A program made the position numbers and the translations under genes. Shown here piece by piece: positions 9,572 through 18,968 of a stretch of DNA of 64,000 nt. The notes below the pieces were generated by a model. The model was not told the DNA's origin. It saw only the letters and a list, made by a program, of their open reading frames with translations, and did no database searches. This stretch comes from Herpetosiphonaceae bacterium. GTDB taxonomy: Bacteria; Chloroflexota; Chloroflexia; Chloroflexales; Herpetosiphonaceae. The stretch's first letter is position 1, and every line of letters starts with the position of its first letter. The DNA lies in the NCBI GenBank assembly GCA_026003835.1, contig BPHZ01000002.1:186001-250000 (forward strand), in the 5' to 3' direction.

Positions 9572-12500
9572 ATGCACATCCTGGTCCCAGCGTTTATCCT
9601 GGAGCAGTTCAGGAAGCGCTGCTTCCACGGCCGATTCACAGCGGCCAGTCTGTTCGTCGATATCTCCGGCTTTACGACGATCACCGAAGGGCTGATGCTG
9701 CACGGAAGTGAGAGCGCCGAGGTCCTGAGTGAAGCTCTGCGCGCCATTTTTGATCCACTGGTGTACAGCGTCTACGAGCAGGGAGGCTTTATTGCGACTT
9801 TTGGCGGAGACTCCTTTACCGCACTTTTTCCAGGCGTCAACAATGATGCTCAGTGGCGGGCCCTGTCTGCAGCCTGGGCGATTCGCAGGCGCGTATCGAT
9901 GACCCCGGGATATGTCACCCGCTACGGCTGTTTTTCATTCACGGTCAGGATCGGCTTGTCCAACGGCGAGGTTGAGTGGGGGATCGCTCCTGCCGACGAG
10001 ACGCAGGCTGGAGCCTTGCAGCGCGCCTTTTACTTTCGAGGTGACGCGATCGATACTGCTGTGCGCGCCCAGCAGCATGCCAGAACCGGCGATATTGTCC
10101 TAAGCCGGTCGGCCTGCGATGCCCTCCATGCCCATATTCTCGTCCAGTCACTTGGCGATTTTTATCGCCTTGTAGCATTGCGCAGTGCCAGTCTCTCTCT
10201 GCCGCAGGCGGTTTCGCTCCCGCCCATTGATCTTCGTGATGCGGCAGCTTTTTTCCCGCCGCATCTGCTGCAACGCTCGCTGAGCGGCGAGTTTCGCCAC
10301 GTCCTGACCCTCTTCCTCAACCTGGAGGGGCGGCCGGCGCAGGAGCGGCTTGACGCGTTTTTGGGCCTCCTGGCCGGGCTCCAGCAGGAGTACGGCGGCT
10401 ATCTCTGCAGGATCGATGCTGGGGATAAAGGATGCAGTCTGCTGCTCTTTTGGGGCGCGCCCTCCAGCTACGAAGATGATATCGAGCGCGCGCTCAACTT
10501 TGTGCTCGATCTGCAGTCTGCGACACCGCTCCAGCTGCGCGCGGGTATAACCTACGGCCGGATGTACGCCGGCTTTGCCGGCTCGACGCTGCGCGAGGAA
10601 TATACCTGCTATGGTCGCTGGGTCAACCTCGCGGCGCGGCAGATGATCGCCGCTCCCTGGGGAGCGATCTGGCTCGACGCTGCCACCGCCCGGCGAGCGC
10701 CGGCCCATTTCGATACTGAGCTTGTTGATCACTGTACCTTCAAGGGTTTCGCGGAGCCGATGCCGGTCTTCGCGCTGCGCGGGCGGCGCCAGATTGAGCT
10801 GATGCCCCTCTATACCAGCCCGCTGGCCGGCCGTGTCCGCGAACTGGCGCAGCTGAGCGAGGCTGTCCAACCGCTTTTTGAGGGCCGCAGCGCTGGTATG
10901 ATCGTGATCTGTGGCGAGGAGGGCACCGGCAAGAGCCGTCTCCTGTACGAGTTCGAGCGATGCTGCTGGAGTACGTTCGACCGGGCTGTGACCTGGCTGC
11001 GCTGCCAGGCTGATAAGACCGTGCGCCGATCGCTCAACCCCTTTCGATATGCGCTGCGCGCCTATTTTGAACAATCAGCAAGCCAGAGCGATGTCGTCAA
11101 TAAGCAGCGCTTCACCGAGAAGCTTAATCTACTGATCGCGCAGACCGACAACCCCTCGATTGCCCACGAGTTGGATCGTGTACGCTCGCTGCTTGGGGCG
11201 CTTGTGGACCTTCACTGGCCTGGATCGCTCTATGAGCAGCTGCATTCCAGGCTGCGCTTCGAGCATACGTTGGAGGCGTTGCAGACGTTCTTGAGGGCGG
11301 AGGGGAGTATTCGACCCGTGATCCTTGCGCTGGAAGATTTCCACGCGCTGGATGTGGACTCGCTGCAGTTTGTGCGCTCACTGCTCCAGTCGATGAACGA
11401 TTACCCAATCGCCATCCTGGTTTCAGGACGCCCGGGCGCAGGACAGGCGTGTCTGGCGGAGATGGCGCGGCAGGTCATCGAGTTGCATCCACTGCCGCTT
11501 GATGACCTGCGCTTGCTGGCGGAGGGGTTGTTGTCGCGCAAGGTTGCTCCCCGACTGATCAATCTCGTGATGAAGCGTACGGATGGCAATCCGTTCTTTG
11601 CCGAGCAGATGCTGCTGTATGCCAGGGATCGGGGTCTTCTGATCCGGGCGGGAGATGCGATCGACCTCAAGGGGAGCGATGAGCTTATGCCCGCCGATAC
11701 CCGTGCGCTGCTGATCGCTCGCCTGGATCGTCTCCCCCTGGCGGTCAGGGAAATTGTTCAAGCGGCGGCAGTCCTCGGCCGCGAGTTCGAGATTGCAGTC
11801 CTGGCAAGGATGCTTGCCGGCGATGCCGCTTTGGAGATGAAGGTGCACCATGCCGAGCGAGCGGGTATTTGGTCGCCTTTGCATCAAGGGCGCTACATCT
11901 TCAAGAGTGGATTGCTGCGCGATGCAGCCTACGAGATGCAGCTGTGGGCGCGGCGCAGATCCTTGCACCAGGCGGCCGCCGAGGCGCTGGAGACGCTCTA
12001 CAGGAGGAGCCTCCAGCCCTTCTATGGCGAGATCGCCTACCATTATCAGCAGGCAGGCGTCCACGAGAGAGCGATCGTCTATCTGGCGGAGGCAGGCGAG
12101 CATGCTCTCGCCACTGGGGCTTACCAGGAAGCAATCAGGCTTCTCACGCAGGCGCTGGAGCTGGATGCCCAGCGTGGGGCGGCCCTGGCGCCATCTACAA
12201 CATCCAGCCGACCGGTACCCGAGCGTGCCTCCTGGGAGCGGCTGCTTGGCGAGGCGTATTTGGGGTTAGGCGATCTGCAACGTAGTCGCAGGCATCTTGA
12301 GCAGGCGCTGACGCTGATGGGCCGGCCGGTACCGGGTACATCCGTGCGCTTTGCTGCCAGTGTAGCCGGCCAGCTTGTGATGCAAGGACTCCATCGCTGC
12401 TGGCCGGGCAGATTCGTCGGACGGGCAGCAAAACGTAGGCGCGCAGCCAGCTCTATGCTGTTGGAGGCGACGCGCGCCTACGAGCGGCTCAGCGAGGTCT

Positions 12501-13603
12501 ACTACTTTGCTCACGAAAAGCGCCTGGCTCTGAGCGCTGCGACCCATGCGCTCAACCTGGCGGAGTCTCTCGGTCCCTCCCCGGAGCTGGCACGTTGTTA
12601 CGCCAATCTCTGCCTCGCCTCCGGGATTCTATCCCTCCATGCGCTGGCGGAGCGCTATAGCCGGCTGGCCTGGGAGACGGCACAGGCAGTCGATCACTTG
12701 CCGACAATGGCCTGGGTGTTGTTTGCCGGCGCTGTCTACAACATCGGCGTTGGTCGCTGGCTGGAGGCCCGCGATGCCCTGGCACAGGCCATGAGCATCT
12801 CCGAACAGCTTGGCGATCACCGGCGCCTGGATGAGAGCAAGGCCAGCCTGGCCTGGGTGTTCTATCATCAGGGGGACTTTGCGCAAAGCCTGAGACTCTT
12901 CGCGGCTGTCTATGCCTCGGCTTGTGAGCGCGGCGATCTCCAGGCTCAGGGATGGGGCCTTGGCGGACAGGCGCAGACCTTGTGGCGGATGGGGCGGATC
13001 GCTGCCGCTGTAACACTCCTGGAGCAGCGTATGGCTCTCCTTACAGAGCATGCCGATCGTGCCGTGCCGGCGATTGCCAGCTATGGGCTCTTGGCGGCGG
13101 CCCGGCTGCGACAGGGCGATCTGCTCCTGGCGCAGGAGGAGGCGGAGCGAACGCTGGCGATGATCAACCAGACCTCGCCGATGGAGATCACTTCCCTCGA
13201 CGGCTACTCCGGTGTTACCTCGGTCTATGTGGCGCTCTGGGAAGCGCGCCGTGGACGATCGCTCGCCGAACGCGAGGCGCTGGCCCGGGCGGCGCTCAAG
13301 GCCTGCAATGCGCTCCACCACTACGCGCAGATCTTTCCAATTGGGCAGCCCCGCGCCTGGCTCTGGCATGGGCTCTATCAGTGGGCTGCCGGAAGAGAAG
13401 CCCATGCCTATAAGGCGTGGCGTAAGAGTCTGGAGGCCGCCGAGCGGCTACTGATGCCTTACGACCAGGGGCTCGCGCATTACGAGATTGCGCGCCATGC
13501 CGGCGGTTCCCAGCGTCGCCGCCATCTCACCCGCGCCGGCGAAATCTTCGCGCAGCTTGGCGCCTCCGACGATCTGGCGCGTGTGCAGGATCTAAACGGA
13601 TGA
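9572..13603 (+). CDS. Large cyclase-ATPase-TPR signalling protein
   Basis: A 1343-residue protein. A first cyclase homology domain lies at about 20-205 (SLFVDISGFTTITEG, FGGDSFTALF). A second, diverged one lies at about 245-410 (LTLFLNLEG, AGDKGCSLLLFWGAP, AGITYGRMYAGFAG), in which the first metal Asp is replaced, so the second is probably regulatory. An AAA/STAND-type ATPase starts at about 430 with P-loop GEEGTGKSR near 447 and a Walker B-like VILALEDFHALD. The last 450 residues are TPR-like. Proteins of this layout are annotated as adenylate cyclases or guanylate cyclase-like ATPases with uncertain activity. Its start lies nine bases after the upstream stop and uses the GAGG at the end of that gene. 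Its stop overlaps the convergent gene by 12 bp. Confidence 0.85.
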   Translation: MHILVPAFILEQFRKRCFHGRFTAASLFVDISGFTTITEGLMLHGSESAEVLSEALRAIFDPLVYSVYEQGGFIATFGGDSFTALFPGVNNDAQWRALSAAWAIRRRVSMTPGYVTRYGCFSFTVRIGLSNGEVEWGIAPADETQAGALQRAFYFRGDAIDTAVRAQQHARTGDIVLSRSACDALHAHILVQSLGDFYRLVALRSASLSLPQAVSLPPIDLRDAAAFFPPHLLQRSLSGEFRHVLTLFLNLEGRPAQERLDAFLGLLAGLQQEYGGYLCRIDAGDKGCSLLLFWGAPSSYEDDIERALNFVLDLQSATPLQLRAGITYGRMYAGFAGSTLREEYTCYGRWVNLAARQMIAAPWGAIWLDAATARRAPAHFDTELVDHCTFKGFAEPMPVFALRGRRQIELMPLYTSPLAGRVRELAQLSEAVQPLFEGRSAGMIVICGEEGTGKSRLLYEFERCCWSTFDRAVTWLRCQADKTVRRSLNPFRYALRAYFEQSASQSDVVNKQRFTEKLNLLIAQTDNPSIAHELDRVRSLLGALVDLHWPGSLYEQLHSRLRFEHTLEALQTFLRAEGSIRPVILALEDFHALDVDSLQFVRSLLQSMNDYPIAILVSGRPGAGQACLAEMARQVIELHPLPLDDLRLLAEGLLSRKVAPRLINLVMKRTDGNPFFAEQMLLYARDRGLLIRAGDAIDLKGSDELMPADTRALLIARLDRLPLAVREIVQAAAVLGREFEIAVLARMLAGDAALEMKVHHAERAGIWSPLHQGRYIFKSGLLRDAAYEMQLWARRRSLHQAAAEALETLYRRSLQPFYGEIAYHYQQAGVHERAIVYLAEAGEHALATGAYQEAIRLLTQALELDAQRGAALAPSTTSSRPVPERASWERLLGEAYLGLGDLQRSRRHLEQALTLMGRPVPGTSVRFAASVAGQLVMQGLHRCWPGRFVGRAAKRRRAASSMLLEATRAYERLSEVYYFAHEKRLALSAATHALNLAESLGPSPELARCYANLCLASGILSLHALAERYSRLAWETAQAVDHLPTMAWVLFAGAVYNIGVGRWLEARDALAQAMSISEQLGDHRRLDESKASLAWVFYHQGDFAQSLRLFAAVYASACERGDLQAQGWGLGGQAQTLWRMGRIAAAVTLLEQRMALLTEHADRAVPAIASYGLLAAARLRQGDLLLAQEEAERTLAMINQTSPMEITSLDGYSGVTSVYVALWEARRGRSLAEREALARAALKACNALHHYAQIFPIGQPRAWLWHGLYQWAAGREAHAYKAWRKSLEAAERLLMPYDQGLAHYEIARHAGGSQRRRHLTRAGEIFAQLGASDDLARVQDLNG

Positions 13604-14323
13604 GCTGTGCGGGCTGCTTTCCTGCTCCTGACTTGATGCGAACTGGCCGGCTCCCCGGGCGGTGGAGGAGATCAGCTGCCAGGCGACTGCGCCCGTAAGC
13701 GCCCCTGCCGCTGCGCCCCCGATAGCCCAGCTCACTGCCGGCCCAAGGAGATCCGGGTCATCAGTGCGGTTGAGTCGGCCGCTGATGCTGGAAGCCACTA
13801 GCCAGAGAAGGGCGGCTCCGATTATGCTGGCGACGATCCACCAGCCGGATGTTCTAACCTTCCCGCGCAGAATCGGCCATTGAGCGCTGCCGATGATCGT
13901 TCCGGCCACCATCCCAACGAGCGCTGTGATTTCGCTGCTGCTTCTTGGCCAGTCGATGATCTGCTGGAGACTGCCGGCGATCGTCCTGCCCGTTGTCTGG
14001 GCCAGCGCCCAGCCTGCCGCCCACCCGACGGCGCTGGCGACGACCCACCAGCCAGCGTTGCGTAGACAGCAGCGTAGCACCAGCCACTGCCCGGCGCCAA
14101 GGATCAGGCCGATGGCTGCGCCGATTACGGCGCCGTTTAGCGTGCGCTGCACAATATGCTGGATCGCGAAGCTACTGGTAACAGCCGCGACGCCGTCAGC
14201 AATCGTTTCGGCAACGGCTGTATCGATCAGCCAACCAGTAGTCCAACCGATGCCCATACCAAGAGCACCGGCCAGAACCCAACCGCACCAGAATACCCAG
14301 GCTTGTATCCGCCGACTGGTCAT
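13592..14323 (-). CDS. Glycine/alanine-rich multi-pass membrane protein of unknown function
   Basis: Starting at MTSRRIQAWVFW (14323), the 243-residue product has about six hydrophobic helices with the recurring pattern GWWxVAS-xxG(W/A)A at least twice (VGWAAGWALAQTTGRT, IIGAALLWLVASSISGR). Gly-rich helices with GAxIGxxLGAGQWLVLR recur too. This suggests two or three copies of a two-helix unit, which I have seen in uncharacterised Chloroflexota and cyanobacterial membrane proteins. The frame is open further upstream to 14539, but that part is not membrane-like and overlaps the promoter region of the M32 gene. The last 12 bp overlap the cyclase stop. Confidence 0.7.
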   Translation of the reverse strand: MTSRRIQAWVFWCGWVLAGALGMGIGWTTGWLIDTAVAETIADGVAAVTSSFAIQHIVQRTLNGAVIGAAIGLILGAGQWLVLRCCLRNAGWWVVASAVGWAAGWALAQTTGRTIAGSLQQIIDWPRSSSEITALVGMVAGTIIGSAQWPILRGKVRTSGWWIVASIIGAALLWLVASSISGRLNRTDDPDLLGPAVSWAIGGAAAGALTGAVAWQLISSTARGAGQFASSQEQESSPHSSSV

Positions 14324-14517
14324 GGTTTGCCTCGCTTTGTATCGTGACCGGCCTGGAGAGCAGGCCAGCAAGAATCGGGGTGACACGTCACTGTGATATA
14401 ATGCTACTGCAGAACAGCTCGAATATATACCATCGATTCCCCACTGAGTATTGTTTTCCCCTGGCTGGTGCAATCTTGCGAGGTCGCATCTCAGGGGAGC
14501 CGGCAGGAGGCATTTTT

Positions 14518-16023
14518 GTGGAAAAGAAGCTGCAAGCATTAAAGCATCACCTCGTCGAAATTAACGACCTGCGGTCGGCTGCCGCGCTGCTGCATTGGGA
14601 TCAGTCAACCTATATGCCGCCCGGTGGCGCTGCGGCGCGCGGACGGCAGATCGCTACGCTCTCACGGCTGGCCCACGAGAAATTTATTGATCCGGCTGTG
14701 GGCACGCTGCTGGAGGAATTGATGCCGTATGCGGAGCAACTGCCGCCTGATTCCGATGATGCGAGGCTGATCCAGGTAACCTTCAAAGATTATGAGCGGG
14801 CGGTGCGCGTGCCGCCCGACTTTACTGCGGAACTTTCCAACCATCAGGCAGCGGGCTACGAGGCATGGATCGCCGCTCGCCCGGCGAATAATTTTGCCGC
14901 AGTGCGGCCGCTTCTGGAGAAAACGGTTGAGCTTAGCCGGCAGCTTGCCGATTTCTTTCCTGGCTACGAGCACATTGCCGACCCGCTGATCGATTTTGCA
15001 GATCCCGGCATGACGGCTGCGACGATCAGCGCTCTTTTTGCCGAATTGCGCCAGGAATTGGTGCCCATCGTCAAAGCTATCACCGAACAGCCCGTTGCCG
15101 ACGACTCCTGCCTGCGCAAACACTACCCGGAGGATAAACAGCTGGCGTTCGGCGTCCAGGTGATTAAACGCTTTGGCTACGATTTCGAGCGCGGACGCCA
15201 GGATAAAACACATCACCCCTTTATGACCAAGTTCTCGCTCGGTGATGTTCGGATCACCACACGTGTGAAGGAGCATGATCTGAGCGAGGCGCTTTTCAGC
15301 ACAATGCACGAGTCTGGGCATGCTCTGTATGAACAGGGCATCTGCCAGGACTACGAGGGTACCCCGCTTGCTAGTGGTGTCTCCGCCGGCGTTCATGAGA
15401 GCCAGTCGCGCCTGTGGGAGAATCTCGTCGGGCGCAGCTGGGGCTTCTGGAATTATTTTTACCCGAAGCTGCAGGACGTCTTTCCCGAGCAGCTTGGCTC
15501 AGTGCCGCTCGAAACCTTCTACCGCGCGATCAACAAGGTTGAGCGCTCGCTGATCCGTACTGACGCCGACGAGGTTACCTATAACCTGCACGTGATGATG
15601 CGCTTCGATCTTGAGCTGGCGCTCCTGGAGGGCAAGCTGGAGGTGCGCGATTTGCCGGAGGCCTGGCGCGAGCGCTTCAAGGCCGATCTTGGGATTGTGC
15701 CGCCCGACGACCGGGACGGTGTGCTGCAGGATGTCCACTGGTTCGCCGACGTCGTCGGCGGCGTCTTCCAGGGCTATACGATCGGCAATATTCTGAGCGC
15801 TCAGTTTTTCGATGCGGCTCTTAGAGCGCACCCGTCCATTCGCGATGAAATCAGCATGGGCGAGTTCGGCACGCTGCATGGCTGGCTGAAGAAGAACGTC
15901 TACCACCACGGACGTAAGTACTCAGTGCCTGAGCTGATTGAGCGCGCGACCGGCAGCAAGCTGACGATTGAGCCTTACATCCGCTATTTGCGAACAAAAT
16001 ATGGGGAATTGTACGCGCTCTGA
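14518..16023 (+). CDS. Carboxypeptidase, peptidase family M32
   Basis: Zinc metallocarboxypeptidase of 501 residues, the usual M32 length, cytosolic, releasing C-terminal residues from peptides. The zinc motif HESGH is at residues 264-268 (FSTMHESGHALYEQG), followed by the M32 signatures GVHESQSRLWENLVGRS and DADEVTYNLHVMMRF. The N-terminus LRSAAALLHWDQSTYMPPGG is the typical M32 start region. I chose the GTG at 14518 because AGGAGG lies at 14505-14510; the frame is open to 14344 but those residues do not match the family. A -10-like TATAAT occurs at 14397-14402. No operon partner is evident. Confidence 0.93.
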   Translation: MEKKLQALKHHLVEINDLRSAAALLHWDQSTYMPPGGAAARGRQIATLSRLAHEKFIDPAVGTLLEELMPYAEQLPPDSDDARLIQVTFKDYERAVRVPPDFTAELSNHQAAGYEAWIAARPANNFAAVRPLLEKTVELSRQLADFFPGYEHIADPLIDFADPGMTAATISALFAELRQELVPIVKAITEQPVADDSCLRKHYPEDKQLAFGVQVIKRFGYDFERGRQDKTHHPFMTKFSLGDVRITTRVKEHDLSEALFSTMHESGHALYEQGICQDYEGTPLASGVSAGVHESQSRLWENLVGRSWGFWNYFYPKLQDVFPEQLGSVPLETFYRAINKVERSLIRTDADEVTYNLHVMMRFDLELALLEGKLEVRDLPEAWRERFKADLGIVPPDDRDGVLQDVHWFADVVGGVFQGYTIGNILSAQFFDAALRAHPSIRDEISMGEFGTLHGWLKKNVYHHGRKYSVPELIERATGSKLTIEPYIRYLRTKYGELYAL

Positions 16024-16111
16024 CCAGCGGCCTGGAGGCGCAGCGCCCGTGGATATCATGGCCGGGTAGCGCTACAGGCAAGGGTGCGGCGCTGTCGTTC
16101 CTGTAGGTGTC

Positions 16112-16125
16112 GTACGGCGCCGTAC
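16112..16125. repeat. 14-bp perfect palindrome between M32 gene and transporter
   Basis: GTACGGCGCCGTAC is its own reverse complement and sits in the 180-bp gap ahead of the MFS gene. It could be an operator or a chance GC-rich palindrome. Confidence 0.3.
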
Positions 16126-16206
16126 CCATAAACTTCCAGCTCCAGGCTCCTGCTGAGCGCTGCTGTGGTGAACGATCTGAGCATTGGTTCGTATGGGGAC
16201 CAGCCA

Positions 16207-17406
16207 ATGATCAGCCCACGTGTCGTTCTTGCAACCTGGGACCGTATCGGCCCAGATATCCAGCGCCTGGCGTTCTCCTTCTTCCTGTGGGAGCTGGGGT
16301 TTTCGCTCTACGCGCCGCTCTGGTCGGTTCATCTACGCGATCTGGGCGCCGCGCCACATCAGGTTGGCCTGATCTTCTCGCTCTCGTACCTTATCTCGAC
16401 GCTTTCCGCTGTTCCTGGTGGGCTGCTGGCCGACCGCTTCAACCGCAAGCGACTGATGATCCTCTTTTGGAGCATTGGCGCTCCCTCGGCGCTGATCTTC
16501 GCCTTTGCAACGCGTTGGGAGATGACGATCCCCGGCGTGGTGCTCTACTTTAGCTCGTTCATGGTCCTGCCCTCGATCAATGCCTACGTTACTCATCTCG
16601 TTGGTGATGACGATCCCGCGCCTGCGTTTGCCATGGTGTATGTGGCGACACCGGCAGTTCAGCTGGTAGGGCCGACCGTGGGCGGCCTGATCGCGGAGCA
16701 GTTTGGCATGCGTGCGGTGTTGCTGATGAGCTTTATCTGCTACATTGCATCAACGATCTGTCTGCTGTTTCTCTCGTCGCAACCTGCACCCCGTGTCACG
16801 CCGGGCGTCCGGCGTAGGCGCTCGTTGAGCGGCAACAGGCCATTCCTGATCTTCCTGGCTCTGGCGCCGTTGCTCTATCTGTACTTCTATATGGTTCTGC
16901 CGTTCATTGGCCCTTACCTTGAGGAGATCCACGGGCTGAGCAGAGGCTGGATCGGTGCGCTGACGTCGCTTGCTGCTGCTGGTGGGGTGATCTTTACGTT
17001 GCTGGTTGGGCAGGCAGGAGTCCGCTGGGGGCGTGTGCGCATGCTTGGGCTCGCGATCTCATTCTTTGGCATCGGCGTGCCGCTGATCGGCATCTCCGGC
17101 GCTGGCCCGGTGCTTGTAGCTGGATTTCTGCTGGCCGGCTGTTTTTACGCCAGTACGATGCTTATGTTTTCGATCGTGGCGGGCATGGCGCGAGAGCGTA
17201 GCACCGGCCGCTACTTCGGCGCCTATGGGTTCACCGGCGGGTTCGGAATGATTCTTGCTCCAACCCTTGGCGGCTGGCTGTATAACTGGGCGCCGCAAGC
17301 GCTTTTTTTCGGTGTTGGAGCGATGGGCGCCGTGTTGACGGCTCTCGTCGCCGGCCTGAGCCGCTGGCTTGAGGAGGAACGCTATCATGATACAGCGATC
17401 AGTTGA
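16207..17406 (+). CDS. MFS transporter
   Basis: About 399 residues with twelve predicted membrane helices. The MFS loop 2-3 signature reads GGLLADRFNRKRLM, and a weaker copy follows helix 8 (GQAGVRWGRVRM). FGAYGFTGGFGMILAPTLGGWLY is typical of helices 10-11. Substrate unknown. The ATG at 16207 follows GGGGA at 16195-16199; an in-frame GTG at 16165 would add 14 residues. The end overlaps the start of the aldehyde dehydrogenase by 20 bp, so the two are one operon; the transporter may export or import a substrate of that enzyme, but this is inference. Confidence 0.85.
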   Translation: MISPRVVLATWDRIGPDIQRLAFSFFLWELGFSLYAPLWSVHLRDLGAAPHQVGLIFSLSYLISTLSAVPGGLLADRFNRKRLMILFWSIGAPSALIFAFATRWEMTIPGVVLYFSSFMVLPSINAYVTHLVGDDDPAPAFAMVYVATPAVQLVGPTVGGLIAEQFGMRAVLLMSFICYIASTICLLFLSSQPAPRVTPGVRRRRSLSGNRPFLIFLALAPLLYLYFYMVLPFIGPYLEEIHGLSRGWIGALTSLAAAGGVIFTLLVGQAGVRWGRVRMLGLAISFFGIGVPLIGISGAGPVLVAGFLLAGCFYASTMLMFSIVAGMARERSTGRYFGAYGFTGGFGMILAPTLGGWLYNWAPQALFFGVGAMGAVLTALVAGLSRWLEEERYHDTAIS

Positions 17407-18877
17407 TCCGCCGGTTCTCGAACACGGCGCGATTGTTGATACGGATTATGCCTTGCTTATCGGCGGGGCCTGGCAGTCTGCCGCGAGCGGCGCCGCTTTT
17501 TCCGTGACCAACCCGGCCACTGGTGAGCGGCTTGCCGGCGTCCCCGATGCCGGCAGCGCGGAAACGCAGTCGGCGATTGATGCGGCTGCGGTGGCGCTCC
17601 CGGGCTGGGCGGCGACCCCCGCGCCCGTGCGCGCGGCGCTCCTGCGCAAGGTTGCGACGCTTATGCTTGAGCGCCAGGAGCGGCTGGCGACGATTATGAC
17701 CCTTGAGCAGGGCAAGCCGCTGGCAGAGGCTCGCGGTGAGATCGCCTACGCGGCCAGCTTTCTCGCCTGGTTCGCCGGCGAGGGCGAGCGTGTCTACGGC
17801 CAAACCATCCCGGCCTCGCTACCGAATAAGCGTCTGCTTGTGCTGCGCCAGCCCGTCGGGGTTGTGGCGCTGATTACACCCTGGAACTTCCCCGCCGCGA
17901 TGCTGACCCGTAAGCTCGGCCCGGCGCTGGCGGCAGGCTGCACTGCTGTCTGCAAGCCCGCTGAGCAGACGCCGCTCTCGGCGCTGGAGCTGGGCAGATT
18001 GTTCGTCGAAGCAGGCTTTCCCCCCGGAGTCGTCAACATTATCACGACCAGGGATCCCGTCGCCTTCGCCGACACGATTTTTGCCGATGATCGCGTGCGT
18101 AAGGTGTCGTTCACCGGCTCTACGGAGGTGGGCAAGGAGCTTATTCGCAAATCGGCCGAGGGCGTGAAACGCCTCTCGCTGGAGCTGGGGGGAAACGCGC
18201 CGTTTATTGTCTTCAACGATGCGGATTTCGACGCGGCTGTGAAGGGCGCGGTTGCCTCAAAGTTCCGCAACACGGGCCAGACCTGCGTATGCGCGAACCG
18301 CATCTTTGTCCAGCGCGGCATCTACGAGCGCTTTGCGACCGCCTTTACGGCAGAGGTGGCGGCGCTGAAGGTCGGCAATGGCCTCGATCCGGAGACAAAG
18401 ATTGGCCCGCTGATCGATGCCCAGGCGCTGGAGAAGGTGCGGTGGCACGTCGGTGATGCGGTCGCGCAGGGTGCGGAAGTGCTGATCGGCGGCGGGCCGT
18501 ACGATCTCGGCCACCGCGCAGGCCATTTCTGGACGCCGACGGTGCTCGCCCAGGCGACACCGGCTATGCTCGTGGCACGAGAGGAGACCTTTGGTCCTGT
18601 TGCGCCGCTGATTGCCTTTGACAGCGAGGAGGAGGTGATCCGTATGGCGAACGCGAGCCCTTACGGGCTCGCGGCCTACTTCTACACACGCGATGTGAGC
18701 CGGGTGATCCGGGTCGCCGAAGCGCTTGAGTACGGTATCGTCGGCGCTAACGATGCCCTGCCTTCGACTGCTCAGGCGCCGTTCGGTGGCTTCAAGCAGA
18801 GCGGCTTGGGTCGAGAAGGAGGCCCCATCGGCATCGATGAGTACCTGGAGATGAAGTTCGTCTCGCTTGGTATCTAA
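17387..18877 (+). CDS. gabD: NAD(P)-dependent succinate-semialdehyde dehydrogenase-like aldehyde dehydrogenase
   Basis: A 496-residue ALDH superfamily enzyme oxidising an aldehyde to its acid. PWNFPAAMLTRKLGPALAAG and KPAEQTPLSAL form the cofactor site, FTGSTEVGK the second part of the Rossmann fold, LELGGNAPF carries the general-base Glu, and NTGQTCVCANR carries catalytic Cys300 with the extra Cys302 seen in GabD proteins. FGGFKQSGLGREGG near the end fits the SSADH subgroup, so 4-aminobutyrate breakdown is the likely role, but related succinate- or glutarate-semialdehyde enzymes cannot be excluded. The start at 17387 follows GAGGAGG at 17371-17377 inside the transporter gene, giving translational coupling. 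An aminotransferase partner is not next to it. Confidence 0.88.
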   Translation: MIQRSVDPPVLEHGAIVDTDYALLIGGAWQSAASGAAFSVTNPATGERLAGVPDAGSAETQSAIDAAAVALPGWAATPAPVRAALLRKVATLMLERQERLATIMTLEQGKPLAEARGEIAYAASFLAWFAGEGERVYGQTIPASLPNKRLLVLRQPVGVVALITPWNFPAAMLTRKLGPALAAGCTAVCKPAEQTPLSALELGRLFVEAGFPPGVVNIITTRDPVAFADTIFADDRVRKVSFTGSTEVGKELIRKSAEGVKRLSLELGGNAPFIVFNDADFDAAVKGAVASKFRNTGQTCVCANRIFVQRGIYERFATAFTAEVAALKVGNGLDPETKIGPLIDAQALEKVRWHVGDAVAQGAEVLIGGGPYDLGHRAGHFWTPTVLAQATPAMLVAREETFGPVAPLIAFDSEEEVIRMANASPYGLAAYFYTRDVSRVIRVAEALEYGIVGANDALPSTAQAPFGGFKQSGLGREGGPIGIDEYLEMKFVSLGI

Positions 18878-18890
18878 TCGCCAATCATAT

Positions 18891-18958
18891 GGAAGGAGGA
18901 ACTGGAGGGGCGACGCCCCTCCGAGATCCCCCAGCACGCTGAATGTGGTGGACGACTA
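18891..18958. repeat. Dispersed repeat, copy A
   Basis: Shares GGAAGGA, CGCCC-TCCGA, CCCC and then an exact 14-bp core CACGCTGAATGTGG (18935-18948) plus GGAC-ACTA with 28790-28845, in the same order and orientation. Both copies are intergenic. Copy A contains a larger GC hairpin. The origin is unknown; it resembles a small non-autonomous or REP-like element. Confidence 0.5.
18904..18922 (+). terminator. GC hairpin after gabD
   Basis: GGAGGGG and CCCCTCC form a 7-bp stem around CGACG, 27 bp after the gabD stop and ahead of the convergent M23 gene. No T-run, and it lies inside dispersed repeat A, so termination is plausible but unproven. Confidence 0.4.
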
Positions 18959-18968
18959 ACGCCAGCAT

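Noticed and set aside
10148..11074. 308-codon minus-strand frame inside the cyclase-ATPase gene
   Set aside because: Shadow frame with no start signal; the plus strand has recognisable domains throughout.
14397..14402. Full promoter with GTGACA at 14380 and TATAAT at 14397
   Set aside because: The spacer would be only 11 bp, too short for a sigma-70 promoter; only the -10-like element is noted.
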